In this document: positions 16,608 to 25,219 of the stretch, in pieces
Numbering within the stretch: position 1 is the stretch's first letter
Layout of the letters: each line of letters starts with the position of its first letter
Assembly (NCBI GenBank): GCA_040756415.1
Contig: JBFLYZ010000006.1
Coordinates: 1-64,000 of the forward strand
Length of the DNA stretch: 64,000 nt
From: JBFLYZ01 sp040756415
GTDB lineage: Bacteria; Bacteroidota; Bacteroidia; JADZBD01
Direction of reading: 5' to 3'
Translations under genes and position numbers: made by a program
The notes under the pieces: model-generated
What the model saw: the letters and a program-made list of their open reading frames with translations, nothing else
What the model was told of the DNA's origin: nothing
Databases searched by the model: none

Positions 16608-18098
16608 TCAGGAAGGCTTTCCGGAGGTTTTGATCCTCAGCCAGCGCAGTATATCGAAGTAGTACTGTATGGCCTGTTCAAATGGGTCTTCGAAGGATCG
16701 TTCAAGGTTTCCGGCCAGTTCACGGAATAGGTCTACGGCTTCTTTCCTGGAGCTGACGGCCTGGGTATGGCGGATGAAATCCAGGATGTTTTTTTCGGCC
16801 TTGTAGAGGCGTTCTCTGCGAAGCAGGCTGCGGTAGGCCGAGCGCAGCGCATGGGGAAGCAGGTCGGCCTCATTACGCTCATAGAGAATAATGAGCGAGA
16901 ATATTTTGGCATAGATGTAAATGTCCTGGGAGGAATCGGCTTCGTTCAGTATCTTCATGATGTGCCTCCAGGATTCCGGGTAATTGCCGGAAAAAAAACA
17001 GGCCACCGAAAGATGGTACATGATCTGGAAATAGATGTAGCGCGTGAGCGGTGAATAGGCCTGCGTTCTGTCCCGCTCGCTTTCCATCAGCCGGATCACT
17101 GCTTCAAAATCGCCCCGGTGAATCAGGTATTTTATCTGGTAGAGCAGCCACCGCTCATAGATCAGTTTTTTCTCATGAAAGTCGGGTACGGTTCGTATGC
17201 CTTCATAGAATTCTGCCAGGTAGTTCTCAAAATCCTCAAATTGCCTGGCCTTAATTGCCTCTCCCAGGTAGTTCGACAGTTGGGGATAAACCGAGTTGTC
17301 GATCTTCGGGTGCGCCTTCACCAGGCTGATCAGCTCTTTGCAGTGCGCCAGCGATTCCTGGTGCCGGGCCAGCATGGAATGATAGATGTGCAGCGCAATA
17401 TGATAATGGATCCTGGAGCCAACGCTGAATATTTTTTCGTAATCCAGGGCCAGCAGGGGGGCGACAAGGGCCGAGAGTTTTTCCTGCTCTTCGGTGCTGC
17501 GGCAAAAGGGATTGGCTATCTGGGTGGAGCGGACCAGGCGGAATATATGGTATATGTTAAGGTATTCTTCGGCCTTTGCCAGCAATTGTTTCCCGGTACG
17601 GTTCAGCTCTTCTGTTTTTTCCATAAGCGAGGTGCGGGTATCGGTAGAGTTCAGCGCAAAGGCATACGACCAGAAATTGACGGCAAAGCGGTTAAAGAGG
17701 GTATCGGCCTCGATCGCTTCGGCATCGGCCAGTTCGAGATAGCGCCTGGCCTGGTTGTAAAGTCCCTTTGAACGCAGGAGGGTGGCCGTTTCGATCAGGT
17801 CCCTTACTTTCGAATCGGCATATTTATACGTGCCCATGCCGTGCAGTGAAGCGATGATCTTTTCGAACAGGTATTTTTTGGCCAGCGAATAGTTTTTCCT
17901 GGTCTTTTGCTGACGGAGTTTTTTCAGGACGGCAGTTTCGTCATAAACCTCCTGGGCGTTGAGCAGGTCGAAAAGCCGGATGTAGAACTTTTCTCCTTTT
18001 TCTTTTTTGGTCAATACTTTCAGGTTCCGCTTTTCGGCCTTGGTCAGCGATTTGATCAGGTCGAACAGCTCTTCTCCGGAAATGATCTTGTGGCGCAT
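16608..18098 (-). CDS. Conserved helical-repeat protein of unknown function
   Basis: 496 residues, almost wholly alpha-helical, with helix pairs that resemble TPR-like repeats (for example LRSKGLYNQARRYLELAD). No signal peptide or membrane segment. The basic N-terminal part (LTKAEKRNLKVLTKKEKG) is a recurring feature of a Bacteroidota family that I cannot name. It begins 6 bases behind fdhD and so is the third gene of the fhs-fdhD transcript; a functional tie to formate metabolism is not shown. Confidence 0.75.
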   Translation of the reverse strand: MRHKIISGEELFDLIKSLTKAEKRNLKVLTKKEKGEKFYIRLFDLLNAQEVYDETAVLKKLRQQKTRKNYSLAKKYLFEKIIASLHGMGTYKYADSKVRDLIETATLLRSKGLYNQARRYLELADAEAIEADTLFNRFAVNFWSYAFALNSTDTRTSLMEKTEELNRTGKQLLAKAEEYLNIYHIFRLVRSTQIANPFCRSTEEQEKLSALVAPLLALDYEKIFSVGSRIHYHIALHIYHSMLARHQESLAHCKELISLVKAHPKIDNSVYPQLSNYLGEAIKARQFEDFENYLAEFYEGIRTVPDFHEKKLIYERWLLYQIKYLIHRGDFEAVIRLMESERDRTQAYSPLTRYIYFQIMYHLSVACFFSGNYPESWRHIMKILNEADSSQDIYIYAKIFSLIILYERNEADLLPHALRSAYRSLLRRERLYKAEKNILDFIRHTQAVSSRKEAVDLFRELAGNLERSFEDPFEQAIQYYFDILRWLRIKTSGKPS

Positions 18099-18104
18099 GG
18101 CTGC

Positions 18105-18968
18105 TCAGTGAGAGGTCTGCCGCGCGGCTACACGCTGCGCTTCAGAATATACGGTGAACTTGCCATCCCTGCAGAAAGCCATCAGGGTTATGCCCAGCTC
18201 TTTCGAGAAATCCACGGCCAGCGATGAGGGCGCTGAAACGGCTGCAAGGAAGGCCATGCCGCCCATGAAACATTTGCTTACGATTTCATACGAGATACGC
18301 CCGCTCACCAGCAATACCTGGGCCTGGCCCAGTTTTCTTTTCAGCAGCAGGCTGCCGATCACCTTATCCACCGCGTTGTGCCGGCCAATGTCTTCCTGCA
18401 TGGCCAGCATTTTTCCATCCAGCGTAAACGCGGCAGAAGCGTGCGAGCCCCCCGAGAGGTCAAAGGTCTTTTGTTTCTTCCTCATTCTGATGAACATTTG
18501 TTCAAGAGTTCGAGGCGAGAGCTGCTCTTTAGGGCTTAAAGTTTGCAATTTGTAGCCTGCCTGCCTGCCAGGCAGGTTTGCAGTCCGGCTGCGTTTGGGC
18601 ATTTCCAGTTCTGTTTTTCCGCAGATGCCGCAGGACGACACGGATAAAAGGTTGCGGCTGTTCAGGTAGCGGGAGCGCAGCTTCTTTTTGTTCACGCGCA
18701 CTTCGATTAGGGTAGGGTAGCCCAGGTTGTTCCGTTCCTTTATCTTAATGCGCGGATCTTCCTGCCTGTCCTTGTAAATGTCTTCGGTGAAGAGCAGCCC
18801 GCGGATCAGTTCCTCTTCGCTACCGGGCGAGCGCATCGTAATGGTGAAGGGCTCTCCATTGAGCACCACCTTGAGCATTTCCTCTGCGGCCAGAATATCC
18901 TTTACTTTTTCTGTACCGTCATTTGAATATTTTATGCCTGTGTACCGGAGGATTGTCATCCGCAGCAA
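18105..18968 (-). CDS. fdhD: Formate dehydrogenase accessory sulfurtransferase FdhD
   Basis: 287 residues. FdhD moves sulfur from a cysteine desulfurase to the Mo/W-bis-pterin cofactor before it is inserted into formate dehydrogenase. The paired cysteines SSCGICGK are present, as is the C-terminal cofactor-binding region (EDIGRHNAVDK). Just after the Cys pair the protein has an unusual segment, NLPGRQAGY, encoded by a palindromic repeat element (18556-18580). It starts 2 bases behind fhs. The target enzyme is almost surely the formate dehydrogenase at 7145-11547, encoded about 7 kb away. Confidence 0.94.
   Translation of the reverse strand: MLRMTILRYTGIKYSNDGTEKVKDILAAEEMLKVVLNGEPFTITMRSPGSEEELIRGLLFTEDIYKDRQEDPRIKIKERNNLGYPTLIEVRVNKKKLRSRYLNSRNLLSVSSCGICGKTELEMPKRSRTANLPGRQAGYKLQTLSPKEQLSPRTLEQMFIRMRKKQKTFDLSGGSHASAAFTLDGKMLAMQEDIGRHNAVDKVIGSLLLKRKLGQAQVLLVSGRISYEIVSKCFMGGMAFLAAVSAPSSLAVDFSKELGITLMAFCRDGKFTVYSEAQRVAARQTSH
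18556..18580. repeat. CCTGCC/GGCAGG palindromic element inside fdhD
   Basis: The stretch contains CCTGCC-A-GGCAGG preceded by a further CTGC repeat, an inverted repeat with 6-base arms. A related CCTGCCTGCC element occurs at 60446-60455. Within fdhD it stays in frame and adds about nine residues after the CxxC motif. Confidence 0.5.
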
Positions 18969-18970
18969 AG

Positions 18971-20659
18971 TCAGGATAAGCCGGATACCTTGCCGTTCTT
19001 GTCAATGTCCATCCCTTCAGAAGCGGGAATGGCAGGCAATCCCGGCATGCGCATCATTTCGCCCAGTATGGGGATCACGAAGCCAGCGCCAGCCGCAAAT
19101 TCGAATTCACGCACCGTAATATTGAAGTTGCGCGGGCGCCCGATGCGCGTTTCGTTATCCGAAAACGATTTTTGCGTTTTGGCCATGCACACGGGCATTT
19201 TGTCGTAGCCCAGCTCTTTGATCACTTTCAGGTCGGCACGGGCCGGGCCGGTGTATTCCACCCCGTCAGCGCCATAGATCTCGGTAGCGATGATCTTGAT
19301 CTTTTCCTCGATGGGAAGGTTCCAGTCGTACAGGCGCCTGAATTTGTTCTTGCCGCTGTCGATCACCTCCACCACGGCCTTGGCCAGGTCGGTGGTACCT
19401 TCACCGCCCCTGGCCCAGCATTCGCTTACCACGGCCTTCACGCCATGCTGTGCGCATTGTTCGGTCACATAGTCCATCTCTTCCTTTGAGTCGCTGATGA
19501 AATTGTTGATGGCTACGACCGGTGTCAGCCCGAACTTCTTGCAGTTCTCGATATGCTTTTCCAGGTTCTCGAATCCTTTCTTCACGCGGTCGAGGCTGGG
19601 AGTATTGTATTCTTCTTTTTTCGCGCCCCCGTGATGACGCAAGGCCCGTATGGTGGCTACCAGCACCAGCGCATCGGGGGCCAGGCCGGAGGCACCGCAC
19701 TTGATGTTCATGAACTTCTCAGCGCCCAGGTCAGCGCCAAAGCCGGCCTCGGTAACCGCATAATCGGCCAGCGAAAGGCCCATCTTGGTAGCGATGATGG
19801 TATTGGTGCCCTGCGCGATGTTGGCGAATGGCCCTCCGTGCAGGATGGCAGGATTGCCTTCGAGCGTTTGCACCAGGTTGGGCTTGATGGCATCCTTCAG
19901 GAGCAGGGCCATGGCACCCTGCGCGTTCAGGTCGCGCGCGAACACGGGTTTTTTATCGAAGGTGAATCCAATGAAGATATTCCCCAGCTTGGTTTTGAGT
20001 TCTTCCAGGTCGTTCGACATGCAAAGTATGGCCATTACCTCCGAGGCAGGCGTGATGTTGAAGCCATCCTGGCGCGGTATGCCGTTGGCCGTTCCACCCA
20101 GGCCGATCACGATATCGCGCAGGGCGCGGTCGTTCATGTCCATCACCCGCTTCCATACGATGGTGCGCGGATCGATGTTGAGGCTGCGCGTTTTGCTCTG
20201 CAGGTTGTTGTCGATAAGGGCCGATAACAGATTGTTGGCTTTTTCCACCGCGGCAAAATCGCCCGTGAAATGCAGGTTGATGTCTTCCATAGGGATCACC
20301 TGCGAGTAGCCGCCTCCCGCAGCTCCGCCTTTTATGCCGAACACCGGGCCGAGCGAAGGCTCGCGCAGCACGACAATGGCTTTTTTGCCGATCTTGTTCA
20401 ATCCTTCGGTAAGGCCTATGGATGTGGTTGTTTTACCCTCACCGGCCGGGGTAGGGCTGATGGCCGATACCAGGATGAGCTTGCTCTTTTTTATTTTAGC
20501 CTCGTTGATCAGGTGGTGAGGCAGCTTGGCCTTGTACTTGCCGTAGTGCTCCAGGTCGTCAACAGAAATACCGGCCTTTTCGGCTATCTCGTTGATGTGG
20601 CGTATCCGGGCGCTCTGCGCGATCTCCAGGTCGGAGGGTACTGCAACTTTTGTGCTCAT
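18971..20659 (-). CDS. fhs: Formate--tetrahydrofolate ligase
   Basis: 562 residues, standard length. Joins formate to tetrahydrofolate with ATP to give 10-formyl-THF, or runs in reverse to release formate with ATP formation. Shows the P-loop TPAGEGKTTTSIGL near residue 67-80 and family stretches around GIKGGAAGGGYSQV and LHFTGDFAA. It leads a minus-strand transcript with fdhD 2 bases behind. Together with the dehydrogenase it connects folate one-carbon units to CO2 and NADH. The leader has a small CGGG...CCCG hairpin (20664-20680) of unknown meaning. Confidence 0.96.
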   Translation of the reverse strand: MSTKVAVPSDLEIAQSARIRHINEIAEKAGISVDDLEHYGKYKAKLPHHLINEAKIKKSKLILVSAISPTPAGEGKTTTSIGLTEGLNKIGKKAIVVLREPSLGPVFGIKGGAAGGGYSQVIPMEDINLHFTGDFAAVEKANNLLSALIDNNLQSKTRSLNIDPRTIVWKRVMDMNDRALRDIVIGLGGTANGIPRQDGFNITPASEVMAILCMSNDLEELKTKLGNIFIGFTFDKKPVFARDLNAQGAMALLLKDAIKPNLVQTLEGNPAILHGGPFANIAQGTNTIIATKMGLSLADYAVTEAGFGADLGAEKFMNIKCGASGLAPDALVLVATIRALRHHGGAKKEEYNTPSLDRVKKGFENLEKHIENCKKFGLTPVVAINNFISDSKEEMDYVTEQCAQHGVKAVVSECWARGGEGTTDLAKAVVEVIDSGKNKFRRLYDWNLPIEEKIKIIATEIYGADGVEYTGPARADLKVIKELGYDKMPVCMAKTQKSFSDNETRIGRPRNFNITVREFEFAAGAGFVIPILGEMMRMPGLPAIPASEGMDIDKNGKVSGLS

Positions 20660-20807
20660 AAAACGGGCTTTTAAAACCCGACTAAAGTAGAAAAATACGG
20701 TCCGGTTTGAAAATTTTTATGGTTTTTTCTTTTTTGCCGCTGCGGGCAGGGACCCATACGCGTTCTGCCGGAGCAACCCGGCAGGCGCGCGATCCGTACT
20801 TAAATAA

Positions 20808-20815
20808 TAATTTTG
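20808..20815 (+). promoter_or_regulatory. Promoter -7 box TAATTTTG next to the start codon
   Basis: An exact match to the Bacteroidota -7 consensus TAnnTTTG ends four bases before the ATG at 20820. Transcription would then start at or next to the start codon. I see no TTTG -33 box at the usual distance. Confidence 0.4.
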
Positions 20816-20819
20816 AAAA

Positions 20820-21701
20820 ATGGCATTGAAAGGAAAGATACAAGACAGCCTGGCCCGGCTTCTCCCGGCCGGTGAGCAGGGGCGCTGCGTGATCAAAAAA
20901 GCTGTGCCGGTAGGCGGAGGCAGCATCAATAAGGCATATAAGCTGGAAACCAATAGGGGCAATTATTTCCTGAAGATCAATTCTGCTTCGAAATACCCGC
21001 TGATGTTCGGGGCCGAGGTCAAAGGCCTGGAGCTGCTGCGTTCGGCCGGGGAATTGTTCGTTCCCGCGGCTGTTTCAACGGGTGAAGAAGGCGATGATGC
21101 GTTTATTATTATGGATTTCATTGAGCAGGGCAAAAGGGCAAAAGATTTCTTTTTCGATTTCGGGAAAAGGCTGGCCCGCCTGCATAAACATTCCGCGGAG
21201 CGCTTCGGCCTGGCGTACGACAATTACATCGGATCCCTGCCCCAGTCCAATACGGCCCATGAAAGCTGGGCGGATTTTTTCATCCAGGAGCGTTTGGAGA
21301 GGCAGTTGAAGCTGGGACGCGATAGCGGAGCGCTGGGAAGTTCCCTTGCGCAGGGCTTCGGCCGCTTGTTCAGGCGCCTGGAGGAGATATTTCCCGTAGA
21401 AAGGCCATCGCTTGTTCATGGCGACCTGTGGTCAGGTAACTACATGACGGGCCCTGACGGAACGGCCTGCCTGTTCGACCCGGCCGTGTATTACGGCCAC
21501 CGCGAGATGGATATAGCCATGAGCAGGCTGTTCGGGGGCTTTGACCGCGATTTTTATTTGGGCTATAACGAAGAATTCCCGATGGAAAAAGGATGGGAGC
21601 AGCGTTCGGATATCTGCAACCTGTATCCTTTGCTCGTGCACGTCAACCTTTTCGGGGGCTCCTACGCATCGCAGGTAGAGGCCATCATCAGGCGATTTTG
21701 A
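20820..21701 (+). CDS. Fructosamine/ketosamine-3-kinase family protein
   Basis: 293 residues. The family phosphorylates the sugar part of glycated amines so that they fall off proteins or metabolites. The kinase-like fold shows the nucleotide-binding N-terminal sheet (INKAYKLETNRGNYFLK), the catalytic loop VHGDLWSGN (about 200-208) and the metal-binding FDPAVYYGHREMD. Length is normal. The predicted promoter leaves almost no 5' leader. It is followed 14 bases later by the His-rich gene, so read-through is possible, but that gene has its own -7 box. Confidence 0.9.
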   Translation: MALKGKIQDSLARLLPAGEQGRCVIKKAVPVGGGSINKAYKLETNRGNYFLKINSASKYPLMFGAEVKGLELLRSAGELFVPAAVSTGEEGDDAFIIMDFIEQGKRAKDFFFDFGKRLARLHKHSAERFGLAYDNYIGSLPQSNTAHESWADFFIQERLERQLKLGRDSGALGSSLAQGFGRLFRRLEEIFPVERPSLVHGDLWSGNYMTGPDGTACLFDPAVYYGHREMDIAMSRLFGGFDRDFYLGYNEEFPMEKGWEQRSDICNLYPLLVHVNLFGGSYASQVEAIIRRF

Positions 21702-21702
21702 C

Positions 21703-21710
21703 TACATTTG
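21703..21710 (+). promoter_or_regulatory. Promoter -7 box TACATTTG next to the start codon
   Basis: Exact TAnnTTTG match, five bases before the ATG at 21716. A leaderless or nearly leaderless transcript is predicted. Confidence 0.4.
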
Positions 21711-21715
21711 CCGCG

Positions 21716-22066
21716 ATGAAGAGGACCATCCATAGCTTATTTGCGGCTGTCGCCCTGCTCTCCTTCCTGTATGTGCAGGTGCCGTTCGGGCTTTTTCATC
21801 ACCACCACCACGAGCCGGTTTGCGAACTGAGCGCACATCACGACCACGGGGGCCATGCCGATGGCGAGACCCACCTGCATGAGTACGAATCCCATGAGTG
21901 TTTTACCTGTTCGGCCCAGCTTTCGAAAGAATACAGCATGCTGGATTTTTCTTTCCGGCTTTTCGTTTCCGAAATAAAGACCGCTTACCCGGACATACTA
22001 GTCAGCGATGCGATCCGGGTCTTTTTCCATTCTTCTTCGCGGGCACCTCCGGCAGTATTGGCATAA
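21716..22066 (+). CDS. Small His-rich exported protein, probably metal-related
   Basis: 116 residues. I start at the ATG at 21716, where a signal-peptide-like N-terminus begins, rather than at the longer open frame. The mature part has a run of five His, then further clusters (HHDHGGHAD, HLHEYESHECFTC) giving about fifteen His and three Cys in 60 residues, and ends SSSRAPPAVLA, reminiscent of DUF2946-type proteins. Such proteins often travel with metal-uptake receptors, and a TonB-dependent receptor begins 66 bases downstream. Binding of Zn, Ni, Co or Cu is inference. Confidence 0.75.
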   Translation: MKRTIHSLFAAVALLSFLYVQVPFGLFHHHHHEPVCELSAHHDHGGHADGETHLHEYESHECFTCSAQLSKEYSMLDFSFRLFVSEIKTAYPDILVSDAIRVFFHSSSRAPPAVLA

Positions 22067-22132
22067 GGGATCATTATTGTTTTTATCCACGCGGAGACCG
22101 CTCAGCGTGTAACCTTGCTAATACATTCCGTC

Positions 22133-24568
22133 ATGAAAAAAATATTTTTATTCGTTTTGCCTGTATTTCTTTCAGGCCTGGCGGCTGCCAGCGACAAGGG
22201 TAGCCTGTCGGGAAAGATCACGGACAAGACCACGGGGCAGGCCCTGCAGGGGGCCTACATCGCCCTGCCCGACCTGAAACGTATCACCACATCGGCCGCT
22301 GACGGCAGCTACCGGATCGATGAGCTTCCGCTTACGAGCGTGCTGGTACAGGTCAGCTTCAAAGGCTATAAGACCATTATCGAGACCATTGACCTTACGA
22401 CCGGGCAAACGCGCGATTTTGCCCTGGAGGCGTCTATTACCGAGATCAATGAGATCGTGGTCACCGGCCATTCGTTTTCGACCGAAAAGAATAAGACGCC
22501 AACGCCCATATCCATCGTTCCCCAGCTCACGCTGTTGCAAACGCCTTCGTCCAATATTATTGACGCTCTTGCAAGCCAGCCTGGGCTCTCGCAGGTCACC
22601 ACGGGCAGCAGTATTTCCAAGCCCGTCATCCGTGGCCTGGGCTACAACCGCGTGGTGGTGGTGGTGGATGGCATACGGCAGGAGGGGCAGCAATGGGGTG
22701 ACGAGCACGGCATAGAGGTGGATGAGTTCTCTGTGCATAAAGTAGAGATACTCAAAGGCCCTGCCAGCCTTATGTACGGATCGGATGCCATGGCCGGTGT
22801 GATCAACATGTTCTCCCTTTCCTCGCTGCCCGAAGGCGGCATAAAGGGCAACCTGCTCGGCAATTACCAACTGAACAATGGCCAGATCGGCTACTCGGCC
22901 AGCCTGGCCGGAAACCTGAACGGCTTCATCTGGGACCTGCGCTACAGCGCGAAGCAGGCGCACAGCTACCGCAACCGGTACGATGGTTATGTATATGGCT
23001 CCGCTTTCAGGGAAAATGCCATCAGCGGCATCATCGGGCTGAACAAGGTGTGGGGCTACACGCACCTGCACCTGAGCACGTATCACCTCGTGCCCGGTAT
23101 CGTTGAGGGCGAACGCGACAGCGCCACAGGCAGGTTCACCAGGGAATTCGCGTTGAACGACTCTACAGCGTCCGATACGATCGCTTCGGATGAAGAGCTG
23201 CGATCGTATGATCCCGGCATACCCCGCCAGGACATACGCCATCACAAGCTCGTGCTCAATAACAGCTTCGTGATGGGCAATGGCAGCCTGAAAGTGATCC
23301 TGGGCTTCCAGCAGAACCACCGCCAGGAATACGCCAATGTGCTCGCGCCTGATGAATACGAGCTGTATTTTCTGCTCAATACCGTCAATTACGGTGCGTA
23401 TTATGTTCTTCCGGTAAGCGGCCAATGGAGCTTTTCCCTGGGGGTTAGCGGCATGAGCCAAACTTCGCAGAACAGGGGAGAGGAGTTTCTGGTTCCCGAA
23501 TACGGCCTGTTCGACATAGGCGGTTTTGCCACGTTCAGGAAATCGTATGATAAACTGGATATCAGCGGAGGCCTGCGCTTCGATACGCGCACCATAGAGG
23601 GGAAAGAGCTGCTGCTGGATACTTTGGGGAGACCCACTACGGAAAGCGATCCTTTCCACGTGGACAGGTTCAGCGCGTTCAGCTCGTCTTTCTCCAGCAC
23701 TAGCGGCAGCCTGGGGCTCAGCTACGCGTTTTCGGATAAATTCTTTGCCAAGCTGAACCTCGCGCGCGGTTTCAGGGCTCCTAATATTGCCGAGCTGGGA
23801 TCGAATGGCGAGCACGAGGGCACCCTGCGCTATGAGATCGGCAATCCTTTCCTTAAAGCGGAAACCAGCCTGCAGACCGATCTGGCCTTTGGCCTGAACA
23901 CCGAGCACGTTTCGGCTGAGCTGGACCTGTTCTACAACGGCATTGATCATTTCATTTACGCTGAAAAACTATACAGCGTGCTGGGCGGAGATTCCGTAAT
24001 GAATGCAGGCGAACCTGTTCCGGTCTTCAAATACACGCAGGGCGATGCCGCGCTTCAGGGCGGGGAGGTGATGATCGATATTCACCCGCACCCGCTCGAC
24101 TGGCTGCATTTTGAGAGCGCTTTCTCCTGGGTGCTGGCCACGCAGAAGAACGTTCCCGATTCGATGAAGTACCTGCCCCTCATTCCCGCGCCCAGGTTCT
24201 CTTCCGAGCTGCGTGGCGATTTTGAAAAGGCGGGAAAGTTCATGGCCAACGCGTACGTACGTATTGGCGTGGAAAGCTACCTGGCGCAGGACAGGTTTTA
24301 TAAGGCATTCGGAACGGAGACGCGTACGCCCGGCTATACGCTGCTCAGTGCAGGATTAGGTGCGGATTTCGTTTCAGGCAGGCTCGCCATCTGTTCGGTC
24401 TATATCAGCATCAACAACCTTACCGATGTGGCTTACCAAAGCCACCTGAGCAGATTGAAATACGCGGCTGAGAACCCTGTTACCGGCAGAACGGGCATTT
24501 ATAACATGGGCAGGAACATCAGCTTTAAGCTGGTGGTGCCGGTCAATATCAGGGAAACGGGCAACTGA
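22133..24568 (+). CDS. TonB-dependent outer-membrane receptor
   Basis: 811 residues from the ATG at 22133, where the signal peptide MKKIFLFVLPVFLSGLAAA begins. After it come a carboxypeptidase-regulatory-like domain (about 24-110), a TonB box region (INEIVVTGHSF), the plug domain (ISKPVIRGLGYNRVVVVVDG; LKGPASLMYGSDAMAGVIN) and a 22-strand barrel ending NISFKLVVPVNIRETGN. The barrel has the FRAPNIAELG motif common in siderophore, haem and metal receptors. No SusD partner is present, so a polysaccharide role is unlikely; the His-rich neighbour suggests metal uptake. Confidence 0.92.
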   Translation: MKKIFLFVLPVFLSGLAAASDKGSLSGKITDKTTGQALQGAYIALPDLKRITTSAADGSYRIDELPLTSVLVQVSFKGYKTIIETIDLTTGQTRDFALEASITEINEIVVTGHSFSTEKNKTPTPISIVPQLTLLQTPSSNIIDALASQPGLSQVTTGSSISKPVIRGLGYNRVVVVVDGIRQEGQQWGDEHGIEVDEFSVHKVEILKGPASLMYGSDAMAGVINMFSLSSLPEGGIKGNLLGNYQLNNGQIGYSASLAGNLNGFIWDLRYSAKQAHSYRNRYDGYVYGSAFRENAISGIIGLNKVWGYTHLHLSTYHLVPGIVEGERDSATGRFTREFALNDSTASDTIASDEELRSYDPGIPRQDIRHHKLVLNNSFVMGNGSLKVILGFQQNHRQEYANVLAPDEYELYFLLNTVNYGAYYVLPVSGQWSFSLGVSGMSQTSQNRGEEFLVPEYGLFDIGGFATFRKSYDKLDISGGLRFDTRTIEGKELLLDTLGRPTTESDPFHVDRFSAFSSSFSSTSGSLGLSYAFSDKFFAKLNLARGFRAPNIAELGSNGEHEGTLRYEIGNPFLKAETSLQTDLAFGLNTEHVSAELDLFYNGIDHFIYAEKLYSVLGGDSVMNAGEPVPVFKYTQGDAALQGGEVMIDIHPHPLDWLHFESAFSWVLATQKNVPDSMKYLPLIPAPRFSSELRGDFEKAGKFMANAYVRIGVESYLAQDRFYKAFGTETRTPGYTLLSAGLGADFVSGRLAICSVYISINNLTDVAYQSHLSRLKYAAENPVTGRTGIYNMGRNISFKLVVPVNIRETGN

Positions 24569-24579
24569 ACGGTAAGCTG

Positions 24580-24631
24580 ATGATCACATCCGGGAAACCT
24601 TGTTACAGGGGGAAGCCCCGGGTGTGATCAT
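24580..24631. terminator. Hairpin between convergent genes
   Basis: Arms 24580-24594 and about 24617-24631 pair over 15 bases with a single G-T pair. The hairpin lies between the receptor gene and pth, overlapping the end of pth, and can stop transcription from the left. Confidence 0.55.
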
Positions 24632-25194
24632 TTGTTGTTGAAGGCCGTCATGGTGCGTTCAAGGCCTATGGTGCCGAAGCTCCGGATCATTTCAACAGCC
24701 GTTTCAATGCGTTCAGGCAGCTTTTCTTTTTCTTCCCGGCCCCACTCTCCCAGCACATAATCCACCTGCTTGCCTTTGGAAAATTCACTGCCAATGCCGA
24801 AACGAAGCCTAGCATATTCGGTCGAGTTCAGGGTCTCCTGTATGCTGGTGAGCCCGTTGTGTCCTCCATCGCTGCCCTTCCCTTTCATGCGCAGGGTACC
24901 GAAAGGAAGGGCCAGGTCATCGGTAACCACCAGCAGGCTGGCCTTTGAAAGTTTTTCGGCCTGCAGCCAGTAGTTAACGGCCTTCCCGCTCAGGTTCATA
25001 AAGGTAGAGGGTTTGATCACGACAAACAGCTTCCCTTTGAACTTCACTTCCGCCACCTCCGCCAGGCGGTCTGTTCTGAACGATCCCTCCAGCGCTTTCA
25101 CAAAAGCATCGGCAATGAGAAAGCCTACGTTGTGGCGCGTGTTGGCGTACTCGTCACCTATATTTCCCAGGCCGGCAATCAGAAATTTGGACAT
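24628..25194 (-). CDS. pth: Peptidyl-tRNA hydrolase
   Basis: 188 residues. Frees tRNA from peptidyl-tRNA dropped by ribosomes. Family marks are the N-terminal LIAGLGNIGDEYANTRHNVGF with catalytic His, FVVIKPSTFMNLSG, and DDLALPFG...GSDGGHNGLTS. The usual neighbour rplY lies upstream but is separated by an inserted S23-type gene. One arm of the short inverted repeat bounding that insert begins 4 bases before this start codon. Confidence 0.96.
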   Translation of the reverse strand: MSKFLIAGLGNIGDEYANTRHNVGFLIADAFVKALEGSFRTDRLAEVAEVKFKGKLFVVIKPSTFMNLSGKAVNYWLQAEKLSKASLLVVTDDLALPFGTLRMKGKGSDGGHNGLTSIQETLNSTEYARLRFGIGSEFSKGKQVDYVLGEWGREEKEKLPERIETAVEMIRSFGTIGLERTMTAFNNK

Positions 25195-25198
25195 AGAT

Positions 25199-25211
25199 GT
25201 GAATGTGAATG
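25199..25211. repeat. Left arm of inverted repeat around S23 cassette
   Basis: GTGAATGTGAATG, two copies of GTGAAT. Its reverse complement is contained in the TTCACATTCACATTCAC stretch at 25617-25633, so the two arms bracket the four-helix-bundle gene. Confidence 0.6.
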
Positions 25212-25219
25212 GGATGGGA

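Noticed and set aside
20660..20720. Riboswitch (THF type) in the fhs leader
   Set aside because: Only a small CGGG/CCCG hairpin fits in the short leader; the conserved THF core is not visible.
22172..23950. 592-codon open frame on the minus strand across the TonB receptor gene
   Set aside because: It is antisense to a clear receptor, has no recognisable domains and arises from codon bias.
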